47,303 nucleotides of DNA from an uncultured Fenollaria sp. Its GTDB lineage: Bacteria; Bacillota; Clostridia; Tissierellales; Peptoniphilaceae. The stretch covers positions 1-47,303 of the forward strand of contig NZ_CAKPYL010000005.1 in the NCBI RefSeq assembly GCF_934202865.1, given 5' to 3'. The position numbers and the translations under genes are program-made. The stretch's first letter is position 1. Every line of letters begins with the position of its first letter. Of this stretch, positions 1 through 7,728 are shown in pieces. Under the pieces are notes generated by a model. It was not told where the DNA came from. It saw nothing but the letters and a program-made list of their open reading frames with translations, and searched no databases.

Positions 1-1
1 T

Positions 2-103
2 CCTAAGACTGAGCTTTCTCCAACACACCACAACTGGTGCTGGCTAGAACATGAATTAGCTGGAGATATTGACTGGGATGCAATGAGAGGAGGAGCATAT
101 TAA
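2..103 (+). CDS. Oligopeptide/dipeptide ABC transporter ATP-binding protein, C-terminal end only
   Basis: This is the last 33 codons of a gene that starts before the window. The frame ends HHNWCWLEHELAGDIDW and then an Ala-Tyr-stop, and the stop TAA shares its last base with the ATG of the next gene (TAATG). The position directly before an OppF-like ATPase suggests the partner ATPase OppD/DppD of a peptide importer, acting at the inner face of the membrane. The visible piece has no Walker motif, so the assignment rests on context and on the Cys-containing tail typical of these subunits. Confidence 0.55.
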   Translation, partial: PKTELSPTHHNWCWLEHELAGDIDWDAMRGGAY

Positions 104-1122
104 TGGCTAAATTTACTGAAAAACTTATAGAAGTTAAAAATTTAAGTAAACACTTCAATGTTGGCAAGGGTAAAACTCTTAAAGCTGTTGATAATGTTAG
201 CTTTGACATCTACAAGGGGGAAACATTCGGCGTTGTAGGTGAATCTGGTTGCGGCAAGACAACTTGTGGTAGAACAGTTCTTGGTATGTATAAAGCTACT
301 AAGGGTGAAGCTTTATTTAACGGTAAAGATATTCACTCACTTAGAGGTAAGGAAGCTATTGACTTCAAGAAGAATGCTCAATACATCTTCCAAGACCCAT
401 ATGCATCACTTGACCCAAGAATCACAGTTGGTGACATCATTGCTGAAGGTATGGATGTTCACTTCAACTATAGTCATGAAGAAAGACAAGCTAAGATAAA
501 TGAATTACTTGACAAGGTAGGTCTAAACAAGGAGCACGCTCTTAGATACCCACATGAGCTTTCAGGTGGACAAAGACAAAGAGTTGGTATAGCAAGATCA
601 CTTGCCGTAGAACCATCATTCATTGTCTGCGACGAACCTATCTCAGCTCTAGACGTATCTATTCAAGCGCAAATCGTTAACCTACTAAACAAGCTTCAAG
701 ACGAACTTGGCTTAACATACATGTTTATCTCACACGACTTATCCATGGTTAAGCACATTTCTGACAGAATCGCAGTAATGTACCTTGGATCAATCGTTGA
801 ACTTGCAGAAAGTTCACAAATTTATGAAGCATCACTTCACCCATATACACAAGCTTTGATGAGTGCTATACCAGTACCAGACCCACATGCAGGATCAGCA
901 AAGAACAGAATCAAGCTTGAAGGAGAAGTGCCTTCACCAATCAACACTCCACCAGGATGTAAATTTGTTAACAGATGTAGATATGCTATGGACATCTGCC
1001 ACAAAGTTGAACCTGAACTTAAGGAGTTAAAACCTGAACACTTCTGCGCATGCCACTTGTATGACAATGGTATGATAGACTTAAAAGATGCAAAGGTAAC
1101 ACAAAACTTTGAAAATAAATAA
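103..1122 (+). CDS. oppF: Oligopeptide ABC transporter ATP-binding protein (OppF/DppF family)
   Basis: One of the two cytoplasmic ATPases that power import of oligopeptides or dipeptides. The 339-residue length fits the family. Visible motifs are Walker A GESGCGKTT (about residue 47), the signature LSGGQRQR (about 151), Walker B FIVCDEPISALD (about 172) and the switch histidine in FISHDL. A C-terminal oligopeptide-transporter extension contains the Cys pattern PGCKFVNRC...C...C. It overlaps the stop of the upstream ATPase gene by one base, so the two are translationally coupled, and an RBS (GAGAGGAGGAG) lies inside the upstream gene. It is the last gene of its operon, followed by a hairpin. 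Peptide uptake would suit an organism living on peptides and amino acids. Substrate preference cannot be read from the ATPase. Confidence 0.93.
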   Translation: MAKFTEKLIEVKNLSKHFNVGKGKTLKAVDNVSFDIYKGETFGVVGESGCGKTTCGRTVLGMYKATKGEALFNGKDIHSLRGKEAIDFKKNAQYIFQDPYASLDPRITVGDIIAEGMDVHFNYSHEERQAKINELLDKVGLNKEHALRYPHELSGGQRQRVGIARSLAVEPSFIVCDEPISALDVSIQAQIVNLLNKLQDELGLTYMFISHDLSMVKHISDRIAVMYLGSIVELAESSQIYEASLHPYTQALMSAIPVPDPHAGSAKNRIKLEGEVPSPINTPPGCKFVNRCRYAMDICHKVEPELKELKPEHFCACHLYDNGMIDLKDAKVTQNFENK

Positions 1123-1137
1123 TTTTTAAGAATATGA

Positions 1138-1170
1138 TTAAAGGGGGAAGAGATTTTCTTTCCCCTTTAA
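1138..1170 (+). terminator. Hairpin after oppF
   Basis: A stem of about 12 bp (AAAGGGGGAAGA pairing with TCTTTCCCCTTT, one G-U pair) lies 17 bases after the oppF stop. The 3' side has only an AT-rich run and no clean T tract, so it could be a terminator or an mRNA 3'-end stabiliser before the VanZ-like gene. Confidence 0.6.
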
Positions 1171-1189
1171 AATATTAGGAGCCTAAGAA

Positions 1190-1639
1190 ATGAAAAATAA
1201 AAAATTAATAAAAATATTATTTTATATCTATATTGCTTTTTTGATTCTCTTTGTCGTTTTAAAATTCGATGGCAGTTTTGAAAGAATCATATTCTTACAT
1301 AATAGCATAATTGAAAATGAAAAAGATGGTTTAAGAAATATAAACTTAATTCCATTTAGAAGCATATCTCCATACCTAAGAAATATTACAGAGCCTTATG
1401 CTTTTAAAAACATTATTGCTAACATTCTAGTCTTTATACCCTTAGGATTTTTTGTTTCGAATAAGAACAGTAAAAATGTATTTAAGACTTTAGCAATTTG
1501 CTTATCTGTAATATTTTCAATTGAGTGCATACAATTATTATTCAAAATTGGATTTTTCGATGTGGACGATATAATATTAAATTTTATAGGATCATTAATA
1601 GGCATGGGTATTAATATAATTTTGATTAAAGAAAGTTAA
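1190..1639 (+). CDS. VanZ-like family membrane protein
   Basis: A 149-residue integral membrane protein with four likely membrane segments: residues 8-25, about 68-84, 95-115 and 127-145. The family pattern is visible as NLIPFRSI near residue 50, NILVFIPLGFFV in the second segment, an acidic SIECIQLLF segment, and VDDIILNFIGSLIG before the last helix. VanZ was named for low-level teicoplanin resistance in a vancomycin-resistance transposon, but most chromosomal homologues have no proven function. The start is supported by TAGGAGCC eight bases upstream. It sits alone between two hairpins. Base composition is more AT-rich than oppF, which fits a membrane protein or a separately acquired gene. 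Confidence 0.82.
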   Translation: MKNKKLIKILFYIYIAFLILFVVLKFDGSFERIIFLHNSIIENEKDGLRNINLIPFRSISPYLRNITEPYAFKNIIANILVFIPLGFFVSNKNSKNVFKTLAICLSVIFSIECIQLLFKIGFFDVDDIILNFIGSLIGMGINIILIKES

Positions 1640-1734
1640 ATTATTATTTATTAAGTATGTAGTGATATGTTATTAGTTTATTGTAATTAATTAGAAGGGA
1701 GTACTATACTTTGACTATTAAAAGTTTATAGACT

Positions 1735-1765
1735 AAGCTCTGAATCAATTCGGGGCTTTTCTTTT
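1735..1765 (+). terminator. Rho-independent terminator
   Basis: A nine-base stem AGCTCTGAA / TTCGGGGCT with two G-U pairs and a TCAA loop is followed by TTTTCTTTT. It ends the VanZ-like transcript, or a short RNA begun in the 95 bases before it. The 219-base gap 1640-1858 also holds an RBS-like AGAAGGGAG followed by a six-codon TTG reading frame (1711-1731), which I do not call a gene. Confidence 0.7.
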
Positions 1766-1828
1766 GCCTCTTATATGAGATTAAATGCATCTTAAGTTAA
1801 AAACAAATTTATATTAGTAAACCTATAG

Positions 1829-1834
1829 TATAAT
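1829..1834 (+). promoter_or_regulatory. Likely -10 box for the LytTR gene
   Basis: TATAAT lies 30 bases before the ATG of the LytTR gene, with AAGGAGGA between them as the ribosome site. No good -35 box is seen 17 bases upstream, which would fit a promoter needing an activator. LytTR proteins of this type often control their own operon. Confidence 0.45.
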
Positions 1835-1858
1835 TAAGACAAGAAAGGAGGATATAGT

Positions 1859-2293
1859 ATGAAAGTTAATATAGAGCTCTCAAACGAATACAAAGAGCCA
1901 GAGATACTTATTCGAACTGATAAAGTCACTGACGAAGTCAAGAGACTAGTAGCATTATTAGATAGTGCCAGTAAACCCATCATCGTAAAAAAGGATGATG
2001 GCAAAATCATAATTAAGCCAGAGGAGATTTATCTCTTAAGAGTGGAGGCAGAGGGACTAGCGATATATCTTGAAAGTGATAGATACTTATCTAAGGATAG
2101 CTTAAAGAGCTTTGAAGATAGGCTACCAAAAAGTTTTATACGTATATCAAAGCAGGTCATCATCAATGCGGACAAGCTAAAACGAGTTGAAGCTGGTTTT
2201 AGTGGAAGCTTAACAGTCTTTCTTGAAAACTCATTGAAAGATTATGTAACGAGAAATTATATATCCGATTTGAAAAATTATTTAGGAATATGA
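1859..2293 (+). CDS. LytTR-family DNA-binding transcriptional regulator
   Basis: A 144-residue protein with no receiver domain. The first 40 or so residues form a short lead-in, and residues about 45-142 match the LytTR DNA-binding fold: KPEEIYLLRVEAEGLAIYL as the first beta strands, then LPKSFIRISKQVIINADKL, the family's R-x-x-(R/K)-x-x-(I/L)-(I/V)-N pattern that precedes the recognition region. These proteins bind direct repeats as dimers. The next gene, ten bases downstream, encodes a DUF3021 membrane protein. The stand-alone LytTR plus DUF3021 pair is a known two-gene regulatory unit in Firmicutes, in which the membrane protein is thought to restrain the regulator. The target genes are unknown. 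The start is supported by AAGGAGGAT. Confidence 0.88.
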   Translation: MKVNIELSNEYKEPEILIRTDKVTDEVKRLVALLDSASKPIIVKKDDGKIIIKPEEIYLLRVEAEGLAIYLESDRYLSKDSLKSFEDRLPKSFIRISKQVIINADKLKRVEAGFSGSLTVFLENSLKDYVTRNYISDLKNYLGI

Positions 2294-2302
2294 GGTGTTA
2301 TT

Positions 2303-2731
2303 ATGAAATTTAAAAAATTAATTAAGTCTACGTTATATGCTATATCAGTATCCTTATTTTTTACAGTCTTTGGCCTTATAGGCAAAGAGCAAGGCTCAGG
2401 CGGGGTGCTTAATCTTGGATCATATGGCTTTACTAAGGCGATGATTGCAACATTATTAATAGGTCTTGGATACGGCATACCATCGCTTATATATGATCTT
2501 AAATCTATGAGCATAGCGCTTAAGTCAATCATATATATGTGCACAGGGGTAGGGATAATGATACTAGTTTTTCTTAAGTTCGGCTTTATACAAGAAGGCT
2601 ACGGACTAGGTGAGATACTTAAGATGCTTATAGTACCTGTTGGAATTGCACTTTTATTATGGTATGCGCAATACATGAAATATAAAAAGGTGGCAAAGTT
2701 AATGAATGAAAAATTAAAAGATAAAAAATAG
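2303..2731 (+). CDS. DUF3021 family membrane protein
   Basis: A 142-residue protein with four predicted membrane helices (about residues 9-27, 43-61, 70-90 and 103-122) and a basic tail. The second loop carries the short conserved stretch LIGLGYGIPSLIYDL, typical of the family. It starts ten bases after the LytTR stop behind a GAGGTG ribosome site, so the two are co-transcribed. By analogy with LytTR regulatory systems the protein probably sequesters or modulates the LytTR regulator at the membrane. That role is inferred from gene pairing, not from any catalytic motif. Confidence 0.85.
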   Translation: MKFKKLIKSTLYAISVSLFFTVFGLIGKEQGSGGVLNLGSYGFTKAMIATLLIGLGYGIPSLIYDLKSMSIALKSIIYMCTGVGIMILVFLKFGFIQEGYGLGEILKMLIVPVGIALLLWYAQYMKYKKVAKLMNEKLKDKK

Positions 2732-2742
2732 TTTTGCACAAA

Positions 2743-2771
2743 AAGGTAGCCAGCAATTTGCTAGCTACCTT
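2743..2771. terminator. Bidirectional terminator between convergent genes
   Basis: AAGGTAGC and GCTACCTT form an eight-base perfect stem, extended by AGCAA/TTGCT with a bulge. A-rich sequence on the left and T-rich on the right let it serve both the DUF3021 gene (plus) and the carboxypeptidase gene (minus). Confidence 0.75.
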
Positions 2772-2791
2772 AATCTATCTTTATACAAATA

Positions 2792-3988
2792 TTATTCAGC
2801 TGTACTTAGTTTTTCAAAGCTCCACACATTCATAAAGAACTCATATATTCTATCGAAGATGGTCTTCTTTGTTAAGCTGTTCATAGCGATGGCATCTGTT
2901 TTGAAGACTTCTTCGCCATCGATGTAGACTTTATATTCGCCAATCACGTCGCCTTCTTTGACGTGACTATAATCAAGGTCTGCGTCCATAATAAATTTTG
3001 TTTCGGTGTTGATGCCATTGTTAAGTGAGCGAACGAAGTCCTCTTTTGGTTCTATCTCGAGCATTTCTTCTTTGTAATCATCAAGGCCATATTTAGCGAT
3101 TTTACTAGACTTTTTCGAAAGAAGTATCTTTTTCGAATAATTATCTAAGGCGTATTCATATACATAAGCAGAGTTTTTTATGCGAAGCTCTTTAGTTTTG
3201 GCTCCAAGCATTACAAAGATAAATTCGTTGTCTTCGGTTTTAACGCCGTCACCACTTGTGTGGAAAGTCGCTACAAAGCAGTTGCCTGCGGCTCTTGTTG
3301 TTCCTGTCTTAAGTCCAGTAACGCCCTCGCGACCAAAAATCGGATTAGTGTTTTCTTCGTGATAATTCTTCTCAGGGTAATCAATCGCTACTGTTATCGT
3401 GTAGTCAATATAGTTTGGATGTTCTTTGATTATCCTCTTTGATAAATCTAAAACGTCCTTCGCGCACATCGAGTTTTGCTTAAGGTCAGGCAGGCGAGGT
3501 AGGCCATGTGCATTATAAAATACTGCGCCGTTGTAGCCAAGCTCCTTTGCCTTTTCATTCATCATAGTTACAAAAGCTGCTTCACTTCCAGCTATGTGTC
3601 TTGCGATGGCTGCGGTAACGTCATTACACGAGTTTGTCATCATTATCTCAAGCATTCTCTTAAGCGTATATCTTTCACCAGGTTTGATACCTAATCTGTT
3701 TCCAGTAGGGTAGCAGTCTTCACTTTTTATCTCAATTTCGTCACTCTCATGAATTTCGCCGCTCTTTAGTTTATTTAAAGCTATGTAAAAAGTCATAAGC
3801 TTTGATACAGAGGCTATGGGTACGCTTTCATTAATATTCGCAGAGCTCGCTATGATGGAGTCAGTTTCAACGTTGTAGAGTATATATGCTCTCGTATCTT
3901 TTACTTCTAAATCCTTTGCAAAGCTTAGATTTGTGCATAGCATCAGCGCTATAAGTATGGTGATTATGCTTCGTTTAAACTTATGCAT
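2792..3988 (-). CDS. dacF: Serine-type D-alanyl-D-alanine carboxypeptidase (DacF/PBP5 type)
   Basis: A low-molecular-mass penicillin-binding protein that removes the terminal D-Ala from peptidoglycan stem peptides outside the membrane. Visible are a signal peptide (about residues 1-25, ending near LSFA), the active-site tetrad SVSK in VPIASVSKLM, the SxN motif SCN in MTNSCNDVTAA, and the KTG motif in GLKTGTT. The C-terminal part matches the PBP5 beta-rich extension (about 280-370). Two ATG codons are possible; 3988 places AGGAGG six bases upstream, while 3991 leaves only three. The 5' end overlaps the end of murE, so it is the last gene of a wall operon. A C-terminal amphipathic anchor is likely but short here. 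Confidence 0.93.
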   Translation of the reverse strand: MHKFKRSIITILIALMLCTNLSFAKDLEVKDTRAYILYNVETDSIIASSANINESVPIASVSKLMTFYIALNKLKSGEIHESDEIEIKSEDCYPTGNRLGIKPGERYTLKRMLEIMMTNSCNDVTAAIARHIAGSEAAFVTMMNEKAKELGYNGAVFYNAHGLPRLPDLKQNSMCAKDVLDLSKRIIKEHPNYIDYTITVAIDYPEKNYHEENTNPIFGREGVTGLKTGTTRAAGNCFVATFHTSGDGVKTEDNEFIFVMLGAKTKELRIKNSAYVYEYALDNYSKKILLSKKSSKIAKYGLDDYKEEMLEIEPKEDFVRSLNNGINTETKFIMDADLDYSHVKEGDVIGEYKVYIDGEEVFKTDAIAMNSLTKKTIFDRIYEFFMNVWSFEKLSTAE

Positions 3989-5420
3989 CATGCGCCTCCT
4001 TTATTTTCAAAATGCACTCCTTGTCAGAGTAGTGGACCTTTTCGCCCTTAATTAGCTGATAAGTTTCGTGACCCTTACCAGCTACGACAATGATGTCGCC
4101 TATCTCAGAAATTTCGTAACTCAAGTCAATCGCCTTAGCTCTATCAGGCTCAGTATAGTGATGTCCTTTGATAAAGGAAGCGATTTCATTACAGATTTTC
4201 ATCGGTTCTTCAAAGTTTGGATTGTCAGAAGTAACTATGCTTATGTCAGCGAGCGCGTCACTTACTTCAGCAAGCTCCTCACGCCTTTTCTCGCTCCTTC
4301 CGCCGACAGAGCCAAATACAGTTATAATTCTATTCTTCTTAAATTTATTCACAGTCTCAAGAATTGACTTTAAAGAGATGTAATTGTGAGCGTAGTCAAT
4401 AATGTAGAGCCTATCATTGACATTAATCTCTTCAAAGCGGCCGCGTATAGATATATTTTTAACCGCGCTAATGATTTCGTCCCACGCGTATCCAAGCTCC
4501 TTCATCACGCTGATGGCAGCTAGGTAATTATATATATCGTAGTAGGATATGCTCTTTACCTCAAATCTTTTGCCATTAATATCAAAATCACTTTGTATCT
4601 TAAATATATCGTCAGACACGATTATATTTTCGGCTTTATAATCACTAGCTTCATCAATAGAGAAGCTAATCGAATTTTGAATGGCTTCTTTTAGCTTAGC
4701 ATCGTCTTTATTATATATAAATTTTTTCGAAACGTCCTTTAAAAGCATCTTGCTCTTAAAATAATCATCAAAGTCTGGGTGCTCGATGCCGCCTATGTGG
4801 TCGTGCGAAATATTTGTAAAGACGCCTATATCAAAAGTGATGCCAAATAATCTTTTCATCTTAAGGCCAATGGACGAAGCCTCTAAAACGCAGTGAGTGA
4901 TTTTCGCTTCACGCATATTATTCAGTATTCTGTATACTTCGTAGCTCTCAGGCGTAGTATTATCAACAGCTTCCTCTTTGTCTGCGTAAAAAACACCATT
5001 AGTGCCGATGATGCCAGGCCTTGCGCCCATCTTTTTAAGCGCTTCGTATATGATGTTAGCTGTAGTAGTTTTGCCCTTAGTGCCAGTGATTGCAATCATC
5101 TTAATATCTTCATCAGGCTTATTAAAAAAGTTTCTTGAGATGATGGCAAGTGCCTTTCTTGTGTCAGTGACTTTTATAAAAGCGGCATTGCCATAAACGT
5201 GGGCAGCGCTATCGTCCTCCACTACAAAGACGCGAACACCTTTATCATAAGCGTCCTTAATGTATTTGTGGCCATCGCTAAGAGCGCCTCTAAGCGCAAC
5301 GAAGATAGTGCCTTTGCGCGAGTACTTACTATTGTAGACGATGTCATCAATCTCTACGCCGCCTATATCAGTAGTTTCATTACTTATTTCAAGTCCATTT
5401 ATAATATCTTTTACTAACAT
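3981..5420 (-). CDS. murE: UDP-N-acetylmuramyl-tripeptide synthetase
   Basis: Cytoplasmic Mur ligase that adds the third residue to UDP-MurNAc-L-Ala-D-Glu. 479 residues fit the family. Seen are the ATP loop TGTKGKTTT, the NISHDHIGGIEHPDFDDYF block with the magnesium-site histidine, RGRFEEI, and the substrate-selecting motif DNPNFEEP in the C-terminal domain. Enzymes using meso-diaminopimelate carry DNPR; D(D/N)P(N/A) is found in lysine-type enzymes, so Lys (or Ornithine) is expected here. The open frame extends upstream to 5474, but the ATG at 5420 has AAGAAGGA in front and sits one base after the racemase stop, so I chose it. It overlaps dacF by about 8 bases. Confidence 0.94.
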   Translation of the reverse strand: MLVKDIINGLEISNETTDIGGVEIDDIVYNSKYSRKGTIFVALRGALSDGHKYIKDAYDKGVRVFVVEDDSAAHVYGNAAFIKVTDTRKALAIISRNFFNKPDEDIKMIAITGTKGKTTTANIIYEALKKMGARPGIIGTNGVFYADKEEAVDNTTPESYEVYRILNNMREAKITHCVLEASSIGLKMKRLFGITFDIGVFTNISHDHIGGIEHPDFDDYFKSKMLLKDVSKKFIYNKDDAKLKEAIQNSISFSIDEASDYKAENIIVSDDIFKIQSDFDINGKRFEVKSISYYDIYNYLAAISVMKELGYAWDEIISAVKNISIRGRFEEINVNDRLYIIDYAHNYISLKSILETVNKFKKNRIITVFGSVGGRSEKRREELAEVSDALADISIVTSDNPNFEEPMKICNEIASFIKGHHYTEPDRAKAIDLSYEISEIGDIIVVAGKGHETYQLIKGEKVHYSDKECILKIKEAHDA

Positions 5421-5421
5421 A

Positions 5422-6129
5422 TTAGTATCCTTCTTTAATATCTTTTCCGCATAGTTCAAGGCATTTTTTTGCAAGAGCGGTCGATGAGTCTATGAAGAAG
5501 TCCTTGTCGAAGCCCTTGTCTATATATATGGTTGAAAGCTCTGTGCAGCCAAGAAGGACGCAGTCACAGCCGTGCCTTTTGTACTCATCGATGATGGAGT
5601 GAAAGAGTTCTATATCGCATTCTTTGCCGGCTTTTATCTCGCCATAGATTATTTCCATAATTTTTTCTTGCCAAGCATCATCTAAGACAACGTAGTCTAT
5701 GCCATGCTCTTCACATGTCTTAGGATAGAGCTCGGTCTTCATAGTGCCAGTTGTAGTCATAAGGCCGATGCACTTTTTGCCCTTACTTATGGCAAGCTTA
5801 ACTGACTCTTCAAGCATATTAACAAAGCGCGCGTCAACTGACGAAGCGACCTCATCGAAGAAGTAATGACTTGTGTTGCACACCATGCAAATGACGTTTG
5901 CGCCGGCAGCTTGAAGCTTCTTTGCGTCTTCAATTAAGTAAGGCAGAGGACTCCTATCGCTTTTGCCAGTTAGGAAAAGCGTTCTATCTGGAGTTGATGC
6001 TCTGCTCATTACGATGTAATCTAAGTGTTCTTGATCTTGATCGGCTTTAGTCATATTGACAAGTAGATTTTGAAAGTAAACCGAAGCAGCTGGACCAAGC
6101 CCACCTATGATACCTAATACTTTATTCAT
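5422..6129 (-). CDS. Aspartate/glutamate racemase family protein, probably aspartate racemase
   Basis: A 235-residue cofactor-independent amino-acid racemase. The N-terminus LGIIGGLGPAAS is typical of aspartate racemases, and the two catalytic cysteines are visible in MVCNTSH (about residue 82) and LLGCTEL (about 193). It interconverts L- and D-forms of an acidic amino acid in the cytoplasm. It is the first gene of an operon with murE and dacF, with one base between its stop and the murE start, and a good promoter lies upstream. This context suggests that the D-amino acid goes to the cell wall, as D-Asp in an interpeptide bridge or D-Glu in the stem. The sequence start fits aspartate racemase better than MurI. 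Confidence 0.86.
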   Translation of the reverse strand: MNKVLGIIGGLGPAASVYFQNLLVNMTKADQDQEHLDYIVMSRASTPDRTLFLTGKSDRSPLPYLIEDAKKLQAAGANVICMVCNTSHYFFDEVASSVDARFVNMLEESVKLAISKGKKCIGLMTTTGTMKTELYPKTCEEHGIDYVVLDDAWQEKIMEIIYGEIKAGKECDIELFHSIIDEYKRHGCDCVLLGCTELSTIYIDKGFDKDFFIDSSTALAKKCLELCGKDIKEGY

Positions 6130-6164
6130 TTAATCACAACATTTCTTTTAAAATTCATATCAAT

Positions 6165-6193
6165 ATTATATAACGAAGCCATAGTTTTTTCAA
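6165..6193 (-). promoter_or_regulatory. Promoter of the racemase-murE-dacF operon
   Basis: Read on the minus strand: -35 TTGAAA (6188-6193), a 17-base spacer, and a perfect -10 TATAAT (6165-6170). It lies 36 bases before the racemase start and runs back to back with the fprA promoter. Confidence 0.75.
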
Positions 6194-6213
6194 GTATATT
6201 GACTATAAAGTGC

Positions 6214-6242
6214 TTGAAATATTCTTTCCTTTATTATATAAT
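6214..6242 (+). promoter_or_regulatory. Promoter of fprA
   Basis: -35 TTGAAA (6214-6219), a 17-base spacer and -10 TATAAT (6237-6242). Transcription would start near 6249, leaving a 5' leader of only about 11 bases, just enough to include the GGGGTGA ribosome site at 6249-6255. Confidence 0.7.
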
Positions 6243-6259
6243 GAATTGGGGTGATATTA

Positions 6260-7456
6260 ATGAACACGTTATCAGTAAAGATAAATGATTTTTTGTATTA
6301 CATCGGAGTTAATGACAGACAAACTCAACTATTTGAAAATCAATGGCCACTTGAAAGAGGCGTTTCATACAACTCTTATGTAATCAAGTCAACAAAGACT
6401 GCCTTACTTGACACAGTAAAGATAACAAAGGTGGATGACTTTGTGACAAAACTAAAGGAAGTGCTTGAGGGAAGAGACCTTGACTACTTAGTTATTCATC
6501 ACATGGAGCCAGACCACTCTGGTGCGATTGAAACGATTATTGATCTATATCCAAATGTTAAACTAGTAGGCAACAAGAAAACATTTGAGCTTCTTGAAAA
6601 CTTCTACGATGTTAAGGACAATTTGGTCCTTGTTGATGACTTCGATACTCTTGACTTGGGCGAAGTATCACTTAAATTTGTCAAGACACCTATGGTGCAT
6701 TGGCCAGAATCAATGGTTAGCTACGAAGAAAAGTCTGGCATACTATTCTCACAGGACGCATTCGGTGGCTTTGGTGCGCTTGACGGAACTATCTTTGACG
6801 ACGAAATGAATTGGGATATGTATAAATCTGAGACAAGACGCTACTATTCTAACATAGTAGGAAAGTTCTCAAAACAAGTTCAAGCTGCACTTAAGAAGCT
6901 TGAAGGACTTAAGATAAACATGGTTTGCCCTGTTCATGGACCAGTTTGGAGAGAAAATCCAAACAAGATTATCGAATGCTACGACAAATGGTCTAAGCAA
7001 GAGACTGAGGACGGTGCAGTTATTGTTTATGGAACAATGTATGGCAACACTGAGATGATGGCTGAGGCTATAGCAAGAAGACTTGCTGAAAGAGGCGTTA
7101 AGAACATAAAGATGTTCGACGTGTCAAAGACTCACAAGTCCTACATCCTAAACGAAATTTGGGAGTACAAAGCTCTTATACTTGGCTCGTGCACATACAA
7201 TAACGACTTATTCCCACTTATGAATGACCTGGTTAATGTTCTTAAGATGAATAAATTACAAAACAGAGTAGTTGCTGTCTTCGGCTCATACAGCTGGTCA
7301 GGCGGCGCGCTTAAGGCACTAAAGGAGTTTAGAGACTCATCAGCTATGGATATAATCGAGACTACAGTTGAAACAAAGAGTGCTCCAAGCAAAGATGATT
7401 ACATGGTGCTTCGTCAAATTGCAGATGAAGTTGCTGATAAATTAGAAAATAAATAA
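6260..7456 (+). CDS. fprA: A-type flavodiiron protein (FprA family)
   Basis: Cytoplasmic enzyme that reduces O2 to water, or NO to N2O, at a di-iron site fed by FMN. The beta-lactamase-like domain shows the complete ligand set: HHMEPDHSG (His, Glu, Asp, His), VHWPE, FSQDAFGG and VCPVHGP. The C-terminal flavodoxin domain begins VIVYGTMYGNTEMMA (about residue 255) and carries SYSWSGGA later. 398 residues match the family. The frame opens at a GTG at 6251, but that codon is part of the GGGGTGAT ribosome site, so the ATG at 6260 is the likely start. The DUF1858 redox-type gene follows 46 bases later, probably in the same transcript. It should protect an anaerobe from brief oxygen exposure. Confidence 0.95.
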   Translation: MNTLSVKINDFLYYIGVNDRQTQLFENQWPLERGVSYNSYVIKSTKTALLDTVKITKVDDFVTKLKEVLEGRDLDYLVIHHMEPDHSGAIETIIDLYPNVKLVGNKKTFELLENFYDVKDNLVLVDDFDTLDLGEVSLKFVKTPMVHWPESMVSYEEKSGILFSQDAFGGFGALDGTIFDDEMNWDMYKSETRRYYSNIVGKFSKQVQAALKKLEGLKINMVCPVHGPVWRENPNKIIECYDKWSKQETEDGAVIVYGTMYGNTEMMAEAIARRLAERGVKNIKMFDVSKTHKSYILNEIWEYKALILGSCTYNNDLFPLMNDLVNVLKMNKLQNRVVAVFGSYSWSGGALKALKEFRDSSAMDIIETTVETKSAPSKDDYMVLRQIADEVADKLENK

Positions 7457-7502
7457 TAAATAATTTAAGCCAATTTGGGTATATACAAAGAGAGGTGATA
7501 TT

Positions 7503-7688
7503 ATGGAAATAACAAAAGATATGTTAATAGGTGATCTATTAAGAGAAAAGCCAGAGGCAGCATACATCCTTATGGAACACGGTATGGGATGCGTTGGTTG
7601 CCCTTCTAGCCAAATGGAATCAATTGAAGAAGCATGCCAAGTACACGGCCTAGACCTAGAACACTTGATGGCAGCTTTAAATGCGTAA
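7503..7688 (+). CDS. DUF1858 domain protein (redox-disulfide-like)
   Basis: A 61-residue protein that is a whole DUF1858 domain. The start is ITKDMLIGDLLREKPEAAYI, a helical cap, and then GMGCVGCPSS with the family's C-x-x-C pair. DUF1858 is also annotated as a hybrid-cluster-protein-associated redox disulfide domain, and the cysteines probably cycle between thiol and disulfide or bind a metal. It lies behind fprA with an AGAGGTGAT ribosome site and is likely co-transcribed with it, consistent with a role in oxygen or nitrosative stress. The real partner is not known. Confidence 0.85.
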   Translation: MEITKDMLIGDLLREKPEAAYILMEHGMGCVGCPSSQMESIEEACQVHGLDLEHLMAALNA

Positions 7689-7693
7689 TTAAG

Positions 7694-7711
7694 AGCCCTT
7701 TTATAAGGGCT
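7694..7711 (+). terminator. Short hairpin after the DUF1858 gene
   Basis: A seven-base stem AGCCCTT / AAGGGCT with loop TTAT and only three T residues after it. It could be a weak terminator that lets some transcription through to the thioesterase-like gene 18 bases further on. Confidence 0.5.
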
Positions 7712-7728
7712 TTACATAAGGAGATAAT

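Noticed and set aside
1711..1731. Six-codon TTG frame with AGAAGGGAG before it
   Set aside because: Too short to support as a gene, and no conserved leader-peptide features such as repeated codons.
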